This document shows, piece after piece, positions 55,478 through 64,000 of a stretch of 64,000 nucleotides of DNA; position 1 is the first letter of the stretch; each line of letters opens with the position of its first letter. The notes beneath the pieces were generated by a model. That model made no database searches and was not told the origin of the DNA. It saw nothing but the letters and a program-made list of their open reading frames with translations. The DNA is taken from positions 62,001 to 126,000 of the forward strand of contig JAHHHI010000055.1 in assembly GCA_019359435.1 (NCBI GenBank), in the 5' to 3' direction. The translations under genes and the position numbers were made by a program. Source of the stretch: Kaiparowitsia implicata GSE-PSE-MK54-09C. GTDB lineage: Bacteria; Cyanobacteriota; Cyanobacteriia; Elainellales; Elainellaceae.

Positions 55478-56260
55478 CTACCCCACCACCTGAATGGGGC
55501 CCTGCACGCTGCCACTAAAAAACTGGCGCACTGCCGCGTGATCTGTCGTATCAATCTCGTGGATGCCACCCTGCCACTGCACCTGTCCCCGATAGAGAAA
55601 CACGACCCGATCCGCGGTGCGGCGAATGGTGCTGTCTTGATGGGTCACCATGACATAGGTGCTGCACCCGCCGGTATCGTTACGGATTTGCCGCACGAGA
55701 TCTTCAATCACCGTGGAGGCAATGGGGTCAAGCCCTGCGGTGGGTTCATCATAGAGCAAGACTTCTGGGTTGTCGTCGGGAGATTCAGGATTGTCCATAA
55801 TGGCACGGGCAAAGCTGACGCGCTTGCGCATACCGCCCGATAGCTCAGCCGGTAGGCGATCGCCAATGCCCGGCAACCCCACCATTTCTAGCTTGCGATC
55901 GACCAGTTGACGAATTTGATGGGCCGGTAGCCGCGAGTGCTGAACCAGCGAAAACCCCACATTCTCATACACCGTGAGGGAATCGAACAATGCCGCTTGC
56001 TGAAACACCATGCCAATGCCAATAGGGTCACTGCCATCTTCGGCTAAGCCCTCTCGGCGCTTGCCCTGAATGTAGATCTCACCGTCATCGGGTGCGAGCA
56101 GCCCAGCGATGATCCGCAGAATTGTGGATTTGCCGGTTCCTGACGGGCCAATGATGGCGATCGCCTCTCCCCGATGAATGGTTAAATCAACGCCATCTAA
56201 GACACGCGTGTTGCCAAAGGCCTTGCTGATGCCCCGCAGTTCAATTAAGGGTTCAGCCAT
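55478..56260 (-). CDS. ABC transporter ATPase, MlaF/TGD3-like
   Basis: Cytoplasmic ATPase of an MCE-type lipid transporter, 260 aa. Walker A GPSGTGKST, signature LSGGMRKRVSFARA and Walker B LLYDEPTAGLDP are intact; the Met-Arg-Lys-Arg after the signature is typical of MlaF. It ends with a short regulatory tail (TDHAAVRQFFSGSVQGPI), also like MlaF. ATG at 56260. Followed on the same strand by the MlaD-like gene, its probable partner; the permease must lie elsewhere. Confidence 0.93.
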   Translation of the reverse strand: MAEPLIELRGISKAFGNTRVLDGVDLTIHRGEAIAIIGPSGTGKSTILRIIAGLLAPDDGEIYIQGKRREGLAEDGSDPIGIGMVFQQAALFDSLTVYENVGFSLVQHSRLPAHQIRQLVDRKLEMVGLPGIGDRLPAELSGGMRKRVSFARAIMDNPESPDDNPEVLLYDEPTAGLDPIASTVIEDLVRQIRNDTGGCSTYVMVTHQDSTIRRTADRVVFLYRGQVQWQGGIHEIDTTDHAAVRQFFSGSVQGPIQVVG

Positions 56261-56756
56261 CTGTTACCTGTACCTGTACCTGCCATCCCAAAGCCGTCAT
56301 CGTCCCTGTTCCGCCCCGGTTCTTTATGGAATAAAAATACAGCGCGTCCGCTTGAAATTCCAATGCTAACGTTAGAAGCATCCAAATGGACGGGGTGGCG
56401 TGGGTCTAGTTTTGGGTAGGGGGCCTAGCCAGGCGATCGCCCCGAGAAAGACGCAGCCCGAGCGATCGCCCCTCATCTACAATCAGACGTTTGGCAGAAG
56501 TTTGGATGAGCCTGCGGCCTTGCAGCCCACCCAAAAAATCGGCCACCTGGGGCCACTCAAGGAGGAGCTACCCATGTCAGGATTTGGGGAAAGCGGAGCC
56601 ATGCCATCCAACCCGCCGATAACACGTCCCTAGCGGCACCGCTTCCACGTCTGATTGCGTTCATACTAATTGCGTTCATCCGATTGCATCCATCCTGACC
56701 CCGCCGGTTTAGCCTAGTTGGTTCCAGACCCGAGATTTAGATCCTGACTTTCGCCC
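56261..56756. other. Intergenic region, divergent promoters
   Basis: 496 bp between the MlaF-like gene and yvcK, presumably with divergent promoters. A 77-codon frame at 56400-56633 has no domain or ribosome site and is not accepted. Several HIP1 octamers. Confidence 0.5.
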
Positions 56757-58133
56757 ATGGCAAACACACTGATGAAGTATGCTCGGCAGGTGTTCCGTCC
56801 TGAGTCCTCCCAACGCCGCACCTCGCGCCGACGGGTCAACCAATGGTTTAAGTGGCTGTCGCCAGGGCTGTCGTTTAAGCGGTGGTTGATGGTGAGCGCT
56901 GGGGGCGTGCTGTTGGTGGGTCTGGGCACCGCAATCTGGGCGCGGCAAACCCCGATCTATCGCCTAGGGCAGTTTATTAGCGACACGCTAGAACTGATTA
57001 CGCGCATTTTTCCGAACTCGATTAGTGGCCCTTTGGTGATTGCGGGGGGGCTGCTGTTGGTGCTGTGGGGGCAAACCCGCAGCCTCGACACTTTAAAAGA
57101 AGTGCTGATGCCCGAAGGGGATGAAGAGTTGGTGGATCGGCTGCGGGCGCATCGACGGCTGAATCGGGGGCCGAGGATTGTGGTGCTGGGGGGTGGCACG
57201 GGCCTGTCAACCCTGCTGCGGGGGCTCAAGGCCTATAGCACCAACATTACCGCGATTGTGACGGTGGCTGATGATGGCGGATCATCGGGGCGGCTGCGGC
57301 GAGAAATTGGGGTGCTGCCCCCGGGCGATATTCGCAATTGTTTGGCTGCCCTAGCTGATGAGGAAAAGCTGCTGACGGAGCTGTTTCAGTATCGCTTTCA
57401 GGCGGGGGATGGGCTAGTGGGCCACAGCTTTGGCAACTTGTTTCTCACGGTGATGAGCGAGGTGACGGGCGATTTGGAACAAGCGATCGCCGCCAGTTCC
57501 AAAGTCTTAGCCGTGCAAGGGCAAGTGCTGCCCTCGACCCTGAGCGATATGCGGCTGTGGGCAGAGCTGTCTGACGGTCGTCGGGTTGAGGGCGAGTCGA
57601 ACATTACCCACGCCAACGGCACCATTGTCAAAATTGGGTCAGTTCCGGCGCATCCTCCAGCGCTACCCCGCGTGCTCCAAGCCATCAACGAGGCGGACTA
57701 CATTGTGATGGGGCCGGGTAGCCTCTATACCAGCGTCATTCCGAACCTGTTGGTGCCCGATATTGTGAAGGCGATCGCCCGGCGAAAAGTCCCTCGCATC
57801 TATGTCTGCAACATCATGACCCAGCCGGGTGAAACCAACCACTACACCGTGGCCGACCACATTCGCGCCATTGATATTGTGGCCGGGGGGCAGCCCCTGT
57901 TCGACGCGGTGCTCGTGCAGAAAAAAATCCCCTCTGCAAATTCGTTGATCAACTACGCCCAAGAAGGATCCTATCCCGTCGTGTTGGATCGAGAGACGGT
58001 GATGGCCCTAGGCCGACGCATTGTCATCGCCAATGTGATGAGTGAAGATCTCGCTACGGGGATCGTGCGCCACGACAGCGATCGCCTGGCTCGTATTTTG
58101 CTGCGCTGGTATGGGCGCGTGCAGGGGCTCTAG
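56757..58133 (+). CDS. YvcK/CofD-like gluconeogenesis factor
   Basis: A 458-aa protein of the YvcK family, which binds UDP-sugars and affects cell-wall metabolism and carbon use in other bacteria. Two N-terminal hydrophobic helices (about 44-65 and 89-105) precede the CofD-like domain (about 138-450), with [45 protein letters not shown] and [16 protein letters not shown]. The membrane part is usual for cyanobacterial members. ATG at 56757. It is followed 220 bp later by the DUF3177 gene on the same strand. Confidence 0.91.
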   Translation: MANTLMKYARQVFRPESSQRRTSRRRVNQWFKWLSPGLSFKRWLMVSAGGVLLVGLGTAIWARQTPIYRLGQFISDTLELITRIFPNSISGPLVIAGGLLLVLWGQTRSLDTLKEVLMPEGDEELVDRLRAHRRLNRGPRIVVLGGGTGLSTLLRGLKAYSTNITAIVTVADDGGSSGRLRREIGVLPPGDIRNCLAALADEEKLLTELFQYRFQAGDGLVGHSFGNLFLTVMSEVTGDLEQAIAASSKVLAVQGQVLPSTLSDMRLWAELSDGRRVEGESNITHANGTIVKIGSVPAHPPALPRVLQAINEADYIVMGPGSLYTSVIPNLLVPDIVKAIARRKVPRIYVCNIMTQPGETNHYTVADHIRAIDIVAGGQPLFDAVLVQKKIPSANSLINYAQEGSYPVVLDRETVMALGRRIVIANVMSEDLATGIVRHDSDRLARILLRWYGRVQGL

Positions 58134-58353
58134 CGCCGGGGCGATCGCCCTCAATGCTCAGCCAGCGCCCTTGTCTAGGGCGATCGCACAGGGCAATGTT
58201 TGGCAAGCGGCGGGATGAGCTAGGATGAGACACTGACGGCTCAATGCCGAATAGGCCATGCTGAATAGCGGTATCAAATCCATTTGCAGACTCCCTCTCT
58301 GATCCCGTTCCTCAGACAAGTTCTCCCGACAAGTTCCTCAGACAAATAGACGA

Positions 58354-58959
58354 ATGAACCTCGTGATAGAAGAATCATTGCTGCGCTCGTTGGTTTGGCT
58401 TGACTATCGGCTGGCGGTGCTGTTTTTAGTCATTTTGCCGTTGCTGCTGCTGCTATGGGCCACGGTAAGCCGTTCAGAATCTATCCAGCGGGTGCTGATT
58501 ATCTACTGGCGGGTGTCGAGCCTGCTGGCAATCACGGTGTATTTAATGATTGGCAACCTGCCGATCGGCTTTCTCTCGTCGTTTTTGGCGCGGGTGCTGA
58601 TCCCCATCAGTCTTTGGTTTTGGGTTGATCTGAATGAAGAAATTGACGACTTGCGGCAGTCAACCCTGAAGTTGGCGTTTAATGCCTGGCGGTGGGCCGT
58701 TACTGCCTATAGCGTGGTGGGGGCGATCGCCTTCATCCCAGTCTTGCAGTGCAGCTTTAACCAGGGGCTCTACACCACCCCCTTTTGCCAAGTGTGGCGC
58801 GAGGCTCCGCTGATGTATCGCGATACCCTACACGCTGGCTACACCCTAGGCTTTTTGGGCTTTTGGGGTATTGTAGGACTCGTGATTTATTTGCTGTATT
58901 TGGTTTACTATGCTTTGGTTCGCTTTGGCAAAAATGGGCGTTCTGCAATGGAGCAATAG
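58354..58959 (+). CDS. DUF3177 family membrane protein
   Basis: A 201-aa membrane protein with about five hydrophobic helices, matching a cyanobacterial family of unknown function. Typical segments are SLVWLDYRLAVLFLVILPL near the start, LIPISLWFWVDLNEEIDDL in the middle and GFWGIVGLVIYLLYLVYYAL at the end; the acidic DLNEEIDD loop is a landmark. ATG at 58354. The patatin gene starts 30 bp after its stop, so the two are likely co-transcribed. A link to lipid metabolism is only inferred from that neighbour. Confidence 0.85.
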   Translation: MNLVIEESLLRSLVWLDYRLAVLFLVILPLLLLLWATVSRSESIQRVLIIYWRVSSLLAITVYLMIGNLPIGFLSSFLARVLIPISLWFWVDLNEEIDDLRQSTLKLAFNAWRWAVTAYSVVGAIAFIPVLQCSFNQGLYTTPFCQVWREAPLMYRDTLHAGYTLGFLGFWGIVGLVIYLLYLVYYALVRFGKNGRSAMEQ

Positions 58960-58989
58960 CCCATAGTCTCCCCCAGAAAGGACGCGGTC

Positions 58990-60111
58990 ATGGCAGATTG
59001 GAACCCCGCAGCAGTGCGAATGCAGTACAACTTAGTGCTGACGGAAGCCGAGAAGGCTGAGATTTTGGCACAGCTGCCCCCGGCAGAAGATGGCAACCGC
59101 TACGCCGATGCAGTATTTGAGGGCGGCGGCGTCAAGGGAACAGCCTTTTTAGGCGCGTTGCGCTGCTTTAGCGAGGTGGGCATTCGCTGGCGCAAACTGG
59201 CTGGCACCTCGGCAGGGTCAATCACGGCAGCGCTAGTGGCCGCAGAGGTTGGGATTGAGGAGCTAGAAGCTTCGCTGGGGCAGTTAGATTATGTAGAGGA
59301 TCTGCTCTCGGAACCCACCAGCCGATTTTTATTTCAGCGATCGCCCGACCGCGCCCTCGATAACCCGTTGGGGTTAGTGGCCAATCTTTGGGTTACGCGG
59401 CAGCTCGGGAAATATTCCACAGACCCCCTGCGGAATTGGGTCGCTGGAATCTTGGGCGATCGCCTCCACACGTTTGCCGATCTCAGCGACAGTCCCGACT
59501 TGCCCTGGCACCAGCGCCGCGCCCTCAAAATCATCGTCTCTGACATCACCCACGGCGAAATGCTCGTGCTGCCCGACGATCTCGAGCGCGGCGTTAACCA
59601 AGCCGCGATGAAGCAATATAACCTCAGCCGTCAAGATGACTTTAGCGTGGCCGAAGCGGTGCGCCTGTCGAGCAGCATTCCCTTTTTCTTTGAGCCGGGG
59701 CGCTTGGGCGACGCCACCATTGTCGATGGCGGCATCTTGAGCAACTTTCCGCTGTGGATTTTTGATTTAAATCAGATAGCACAGCCCAACCCGCCCATGC
59801 CGCGTTGCCCCACCTTTGGCTTTCGGATTGCTGACGACATGGCTAAACCCACGATCGACAGCGCCATTGACGTATTTTCGGCCATGCTCACCACCATCAT
59901 GGTGGCCAAAGATCGCTTTCACCTGCGCAAGAATGGGCAGGGTCGGGTAATCAACATCGACACAACGGGCGTCACGGCTACGCAATTCAACCTGAGCAAT
60001 GCCGACAAAGATCGCCTCTATCGCCAGGGCTACGAGGCGACCCGCGCGTTCTTACTCAATGAATGGAACTGGACAGAACACCTGCGCAGCCGAGGATATG
60101 ACGTGGCCTAG
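58990..60111 (+). CDS. Patatin-like phospholipase
   Basis: A 373-aa lipid acyl hydrolase with a Ser-Asp dyad: the nucleophile elbow GTSAG in LAGTSAGSITAALVA, the oxyanion loop FEGGGVKGTAF and the catalytic Asp in IVDGGILSNFP. No signal peptide, so cytoplasmic or peripherally membrane-bound. It would release fatty acids from membrane lipids. ATG at 58990. It follows DUF3177 by 30 bp on the same strand. The lipid-transport genes mlaD/mlaF are close by but on the other strand. Confidence 0.92.
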   Translation: MADWNPAAVRMQYNLVLTEAEKAEILAQLPPAEDGNRYADAVFEGGGVKGTAFLGALRCFSEVGIRWRKLAGTSAGSITAALVAAEVGIEELEASLGQLDYVEDLLSEPTSRFLFQRSPDRALDNPLGLVANLWVTRQLGKYSTDPLRNWVAGILGDRLHTFADLSDSPDLPWHQRRALKIIVSDITHGEMLVLPDDLERGVNQAAMKQYNLSRQDDFSVAEAVRLSSSIPFFFEPGRLGDATIVDGGILSNFPLWIFDLNQIAQPNPPMPRCPTFGFRIADDMAKPTIDSAIDVFSAMLTTIMVAKDRFHLRKNGQGRVINIDTTGVTATQFNLSNADKDRLYRQGYEATRAFLLNEWNWTEHLRSRGYDVA

Positions 60112-60393
60112 AAGGTTCTGCCAACGCACAGTCCCATCACGCGGATCTCAATCAAAGCGTCGTGATCCCCCAGGGCAATCCGCGACTTGCCCCCCGTACT
60201 AAGAACAATCCGCTTCAGTGCTGGCTTGAGTCTCCGGTTCGATTGATTGGGCGATTTATCTATTTATAAAGGCAGAGGCGATCGCCCGTCTCGTCCTCGC
60301 CCTTTCTACCTCCAATGGCTTGCCAACTGAACCATGCGCGTTCACACTAAACGTAGATAAAGTCAGCCATTAAGCGAGAGTTAAGAGGATATT
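60112..60393. other. Intergenic region upstream of glgC
   Basis: 282 bp with no coding ORF, likely to include the glgC promoter and a leader. No riboswitch or terminator identified. Confidence 0.5.
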
Positions 60394-61683
60394 GTGAAAC
60401 GGGTATTAGGAATTATCTTGGGCGGCGGTGCCGGAAGCCGTCTCTATCCCCTAACCAAACTCCGAGCCAAGCCTGCTGTTCCTCTAGCCGGCAAATATCG
60501 GTTGATTGATGTTCCGGTTAGCAATTGCATCAATTCTGATATCTATAAGATCTACGTACTGACGCAGTTTAACTCTGCCTCACTCAACCGTCATATTTCC
60601 CGCACGTTTAACTTTTCGGGCTTTCACGAAGGATTTGTCGAAATTCTGGCAGCGCAGCTCACGTCTGAGAATCCCAACTGGTTTCAGGGCACAGCAGATG
60701 CAGTACGGCAATACCTTTGGCTGTTTGAAGAGTTTGATGTGGATGAGTACTTGATCCTCTCGGGCGATCACCTCTACCGCATGGACTATCGCGAGTTCAT
60801 TCAGCGTCACCGCGAAACCAATGCCGACATCACCATTTCTGTCGTGCCGATGGACGAGCGTCGCGCCTCAGATTTTGGCTTGATGAAGATTGACGATGCT
60901 GGTCGTGTGGTGGACTTTTCTGAAAAGCCCAAGGGTGATGCGCTTAAGCAGATGCAGGTAGATACCAGTGTGCTGGGGCTGTCGCCTGAAGATGCTAAGA
61001 AAAAGCCCTACATTGCATCAATGGGGATCTATGTCTTCAACCGAGATGTGATGTTTGAACTGTTGCGCGGGGCTCCTGCGCAAACAGACTTTGGCAAAGA
61101 GATCATTCCCAACTCGGCTGAGAACTATAACGTTCAAGCCTATTTGTTTAACGGTTATTGGGAAGACATTGGAACCATTGAGTCGTTCTATGACGCCAAC
61201 TTGGCCCTGACCCAGCAGCCTCAGCCACCCTTCAGCTTTTATCACGAAGACGCGCCGATCTATACCCGAGGGCGATCGCTCCCCCCGTCTAAAATCCAAG
61301 ATGCAACCATTTCGCGCACCATGATTGGAGAAGGCTGCATTCTGAAGGAATGCACCATCAATCACTCCATTCTGGGCATCCGCACCCGCATCGAAACGGG
61401 TTCGTTGATTGAAGACACCATGATTATGGGGTCGGACTATTATCAACCCATGGTAGAACGCCAAACCTTTGCACAAGAAGGCAAAGTGCCGTTGGGCATC
61501 GGCGCAAACACCACCATCCGCCGCGCCATTGTGGATAAAAATGCCTGCATTGGCAACAATGTGCAAATTATCAACAAAGACCGGGTGGAAGAAGCAGAGC
61601 GTGAGGATCTAGGGTTCTATATCCGCAACGGCATCATTGTGGTGTTCAAAAACACGGTTATTCCCGATGGCACAGTGATCTAG
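60394..61683 (+). CDS. glgC: Glucose-1-phosphate adenylyltransferase (ADP-glucose pyrophosphorylase)
   Basis: Rate-controlling enzyme of glycogen synthesis, forming ADP-glucose. The 429-aa length equals other cyanobacterial GlgC. Motifs: [12 protein letters not shown] (nucleotide loop), [46 protein letters not shown] and the glucose-1-P site [13 protein letters not shown]. The left-handed beta-helix end has the allosteric activator Lys in VDKNAC and INKDRV. Starts with GTG at 60394 after a GAGTTAAGAGG-type site. A strong terminator lies 37 bp downstream. Confidence 0.97.
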   Translation: MKRVLGIILGGGAGSRLYPLTKLRAKPAVPLAGKYRLIDVPVSNCINSDIYKIYVLTQFNSASLNRHISRTFNFSGFHEGFVEILAAQLTSENPNWFQGTADAVRQYLWLFEEFDVDEYLILSGDHLYRMDYREFIQRHRETNADITISVVPMDERRASDFGLMKIDDAGRVVDFSEKPKGDALKQMQVDTSVLGLSPEDAKKKPYIASMGIYVFNRDVMFELLRGAPAQTDFGKEIIPNSAENYNVQAYLFNGYWEDIGTIESFYDANLALTQQPQPPFSFYHEDAPIYTRGRSLPPSKIQDATISRTMIGEGCILKECTINHSILGIRTRIETGSLIEDTMIMGSDYYQPMVERQTFAQEGKVPLGIGANTTIRRAIVDKNACIGNNVQIINKDRVEEAEREDLGFYIRNGIIVVFKNTVIPDGTVI

Positions 61684-61719
61684 CGTCGGCTGTTATCTGC
61701 TCCAATTAGCCTTGAAAAA

Positions 61720-61764
61720 AAACAGATAGGGGGATGTCACTAAGTGACATCCCCCTATCTGTTT
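61720..61764 (+). terminator. Long-stem terminator of glgC
   Basis: The arm AACAGATAGGGGGATGTCAC pairs perfectly with its downstream complement around a tiny loop, giving a stem of about 22 bp. A-rich before, TTTG after. It starts 37 bp after the glgC stop. Confidence 0.88.
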
Positions 61765-61845
61765 GAACGTACGGCGCGCTGCCATTATTGGGATGGGACG
61801 CTCGATTCAGACAAGCGTCCTATCTCATCAAGTAGGTAGATTCGA

Positions 61846-61887
61846 TAGCGTTGGCTCAGCCTCGTACATGAAGCTGAACCAACGCTA
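61846..61887 (-). terminator. Hairpin beyond the aldehyde dehydrogenase gene
   Basis: TAGCGTTGGCTCAGC and GCTGAACCAACGCTA pair with one mismatch around a 12-base loop. It lies 54 bp after the minus-strand dehydrogenase stop. There is only a weak T run, so termination is tentative. Confidence 0.6.
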
Positions 61888-61940
61888 GGCTTTGCCAAAC
61901 GGGTGCCATCACCTCTATGAGCCGGATGCGAGAGCTGGAA

Positions 61941-63434
61941 TCAGGTGCCTTCTTTGCCAAAGACCATGAAGTGCCAGCCTTTGCGCCGTTCCCCGGCCAG
62001 TTCTAGCACCACATGCTTGACGACTGTGTATTCCTCTAAGGCATAGTGCGACATGTCTTTGCCATAGCCGCTTTGCTTAAAGCCGCCGTGGGGCATTTCG
62101 CTAGCGATGGGCAAGTGGTCATTCACCCAAACCGTGCCCGCTTGCAGGGCTTTGGCCATGCGCATGGCGCGCTGCACGTTTAAGGTCCACACGCTGGCAG
62201 CAAGGCCGTAGGGGGTGTCGTTGGCAAGGGCGATCGCCTCTTCCTCAGTTGAGAACCGTTTCACCACCAGCACCGGGCCAAAGATTTCTTCACAGACGCA
62301 GCTGGCCTCTTGGGGCGGATCAACGATCAGCGTGGGCGGGAAAAAGTAGCCTTGGCTAGGCACCTCGCCGCCACAGGTGACAACGTGATAGCCCTTTTGC
62401 TTGGCTTCTTCCACATAGCCCGTTACTTTATTCAAATGTGACTGGCTAGAGAGCGGGCCTAGGTCTGTGTCATCGCCAAAGGGATCACCCACAATCACCT
62501 GGTTGGCCAACTCTGTCAACCGCGCGACAAAGGCGTCAAATTGACTCTCATGGACATAAATGCGGGTAGCTGCGGTGCAGTCTTGCCCAGAGTTCTGAAA
62601 GCCACCCACGATCGCCCCCTGGGCTGCGGCTTCCATATCGGCATCGTCAAAGACAACAAAGGGCGCTTTGCCACCCAGCTCTAGCGTGACGCGCTTGACC
62701 GTGCTGCTGGCTAGTTCCGCCACGCGCTTGCCCGTGCGAGTGCTGCCGGTAAAACTCACCATGCCGATATCGGGATGGGTGCAGATGGCCTCGCCCACCT
62801 CAGCCCCGCCCGTGACGATGTTGATCAGCCCCTTCGGCAAGCCCGCTTCTACCGCAATCTGAGCTAGCCGAATGGAGGTGATCGGGGTATTAGGAGCAGG
62901 CTTGAGCACAATGGCATTCCCAGCAGCGATCGCCGGTGCAATCTTCCACACGGCCATCATCAGCGGGTAGTTCCACGGGGTAATCGCGCCGACCACGCCG
63001 ATGGGTTCGCGCCGTATCAGACTGGTATAGCCGCCGACATATTCGCCCGCGGCCGCACCCTCTTGCCGCCGCACCGACGCTGCAAAATAGCGCAGATTGT
63101 CTATGGAAAAGGGGATATCGCCATTCACCGTGAGCTTCGTGGGCTTTCCTGCATTGCGGCTCTCGAGTTGGCACAGCTCGTCTGCATGGGCTTCTAGCGC
63201 ATCGGCAAAGGCCATCATTGCGGCGCTGCGTTCGCTATAGGCGAGGGCCGCCCACTCTACCTGAGCTGCTTTGGCCGCTGCCACAGCCCGGTCTACATCG
63301 GCGCTAGTGCCCAGGGCCACGGTGGCAAACGCCTGCCCCGTGGCGGGGTCAAGCACCTCTTCACTGCCGGAGGTGATGGGTTCCCCTGCGATGATCATGG
63401 GGTAATGCACCATTTTCTCTGTGGTTGCCGTCAT
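61941..63434 (-). CDS. Gamma-aminobutyraldehyde dehydrogenase-like (PatD/ALDH family)
   Basis: NAD(P)-dependent aldehyde dehydrogenase, 497 aa from the ATG at 63434; the frame is open to 63500. Active-site Cys in NSGQDCTAATRIYV and general-base Glu in VTLELGGKAPFVVFDDAD, plus NPxxG-type ITPWNYPLMMAVWKIAPA. Many segments match E. coli PatD, e.g. SRNAGKP, GYTSLIRREPIGVV and EMPHGGFKQSGYGKDMS. It would oxidise 4-aminobutanal from putrescine to GABA; other small amino-aldehydes are possible, so no symbol is given. Single gene on the minus strand. Confidence 0.88.
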   Translation of the reverse strand: MTATTEKMVHYPMIIAGEPITSGSEEVLDPATGQAFATVALGTSADVDRAVAAAKAAQVEWAALAYSERSAAMMAFADALEAHADELCQLESRNAGKPTKLTVNGDIPFSIDNLRYFAASVRRQEGAAAGEYVGGYTSLIRREPIGVVGAITPWNYPLMMAVWKIAPAIAAGNAIVLKPAPNTPITSIRLAQIAVEAGLPKGLINIVTGGAEVGEAICTHPDIGMVSFTGSTRTGKRVAELASSTVKRVTLELGGKAPFVVFDDADMEAAAQGAIVGGFQNSGQDCTAATRIYVHESQFDAFVARLTELANQVIVGDPFGDDTDLGPLSSQSHLNKVTGYVEEAKQKGYHVVTCGGEVPSQGYFFPPTLIVDPPQEASCVCEEIFGPVLVVKRFSTEEEAIALANDTPYGLAASVWTLNVQRAMRMAKALQAGTVWVNDHLPIASEMPHGGFKQSGYGKDMSHYALEEYTVVKHVVLELAGERRKGWHFMVFGKEGT

Positions 63435-63742
63435 AAAATCCTCGTGGAATAAGACTGGATTAAGCGCGAGCGAGACTGGGCCATGAGCGATCGCCCCCAT
63501 GCCTTTCCTAGATTGCGCTGTCCTTAGATTGTAGAACTGTCATCTAGTACACCAGAGCAGAATTTGACGTTTCTCAACGGGGTTTCCTGCGGCTTGCGGC
63601 CGGAACGAGTGCATCCTGCGTGGGTGAAGTTACTCGTTGCGCGTCTTTGTCAAATAGGCTGCATGAGTGCCCGTTGTGAACTAGCTGCTGGATTGCAGGG
63701 TGGTATTCTTAGTGAGTTGTTGGCTCAATTGACCCCCCTCCC

Positions 63743-64000
63743 ATGAGTGCAGAGAACTTTAACCTTCAGGTCTCCGACGAGGCAAAAGAATTGCTGGTAC
63801 CCGAGCGGCTGACGGCCATTCAGCAGGCGTTTGTTCAGATGGATACCAATCAGGATGGCAAGATTCAGCTAGAAGAATACATCACCGCCATGCTGGAGCT
63901 AGAGCGCACCCGCTTGGTTGATAAGTTCAACACGATGGACACCGACGGGGATGGCGAGATCACCTTTGACGAGTTTCTGGCTGTTACAGAACCTCACTAT
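63743..64000 (+). CDS. EF-hand calcium-binding protein, 3' end outside window
   Basis: Begins with ATG at 63743 and is still open at the window edge (86 codons visible). Two classical EF-hand loops are present, DTNQDGKIQLEE and DTDGDGEITFDE, with all calcium-ligand positions filled. No signal peptide, so a cytoplasmic calcium sensor or buffer of the calmodulin-like type is likely. Full length and further EF hands cannot be seen. Its promoter must lie in the 240 bp before it, which holds no other gene. Confidence 0.86.
   Translation, partial: MSAENFNLQVSDEAKELLVPERLTAIQQAFVQMDTNQDGKIQLEEYITAMLELERTRLVDKFNTMDTDGDGEITFDEFLAVTEPHY

Overview
The window is cyanobacterial chromosome. The octamer GCGATCGC (HIP1) occurs many times per kilobase, as is typical of many cyanobacteria. 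Several genes belong to families known mainly or only from cyanobacteria: psb27 of photosystem II, DUF3155, DUF3177, a DUF3747-SLH secreted protein and a HAS-barrel protein. The gene content and GC-rich codon use would suit a non-heterocystous Leptolyngbya/Synechococcales-type organism, but the species cannot be fixed from the sequence alone. I saw no rRNA, tRNA, CRISPR array, prophage or complete insertion sequence.

Layout. 1-8.4 kb: xseA-xseB, a SPOR-like exported protein, nnr, two secreted proteins (DUF3887-like and DUF3747-SLH), a Bax-inhibitor-1 membrane protein and nadC. 8.4-20.3 kb: a poorly populated stretch with DUF3155, an orphan Hik2-like sensor kinase, a lipoprotein, a TPR-GT41 glycosyltransferase, a type IV pilin, a GIDE-domain membrane protein, a GT39 glycosyltransferase and a 1 kb gene-free gap. 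20.3-31.3 kb: TPR protein, MarR-EamA pair, cobU, alpha-amylase, HAS-barrel protein, psb27, an adenosine-deaminase-like gene and purA. 31.3-38 kb: an accessory-like region with small unknown genes, a three-gene unit (158-aa protein, lipoprotein, 294-aa protein), upp and a TIGR02450 protein. 38.3-42.3 kb: a 1337-aa DUF4347-RTX exoprotein. 42.8-47.9 kb: dienelactone hydrolase, proA, folB, a DprA/SLOG-like protein and hisA. 48.2-52.4 kb: a same-strand set of Fur/Zur-type regulator, Asp/Asn beta-hydroxylase-like enzyme, Rieske oxygenase and alpha-oxoamine synthase. 52.7-64 kb: purS-purQ, MCE/MlaD and MlaF lipid-transport components, YvcK, DUF3177, patatin, glgC, a PatD-like aldehyde dehydrogenase and a truncated EF-hand protein.

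Functional links. Purine metabolism is represented by purA, purS, purQ and an ADA-like gene. Envelope and lipid biology is represented by MlaD, MlaF, patatin, the LpxO-like hydroxylase with the oxoamine synthase, and the pilin flanked by two glycosyltransferases. The most promising undescribed units are the hydroxylase/Rieske/oxoamine-synthase set at 48.2-51.8 kb and the three-gene unit at 33.6-35.7 kb, whose lipoprotein has a paralogue at 12.4 kb.

Intergenic DNA carries at least four families of short inverted-repeat elements. One is a four-copy, 125-134 bp MITE flanked by TA. Two elements sit exactly at the stop codons of hisA and folB with target duplications that preserve the stop. Protein family assignments are from recognition of motifs and have not been checked by database search.
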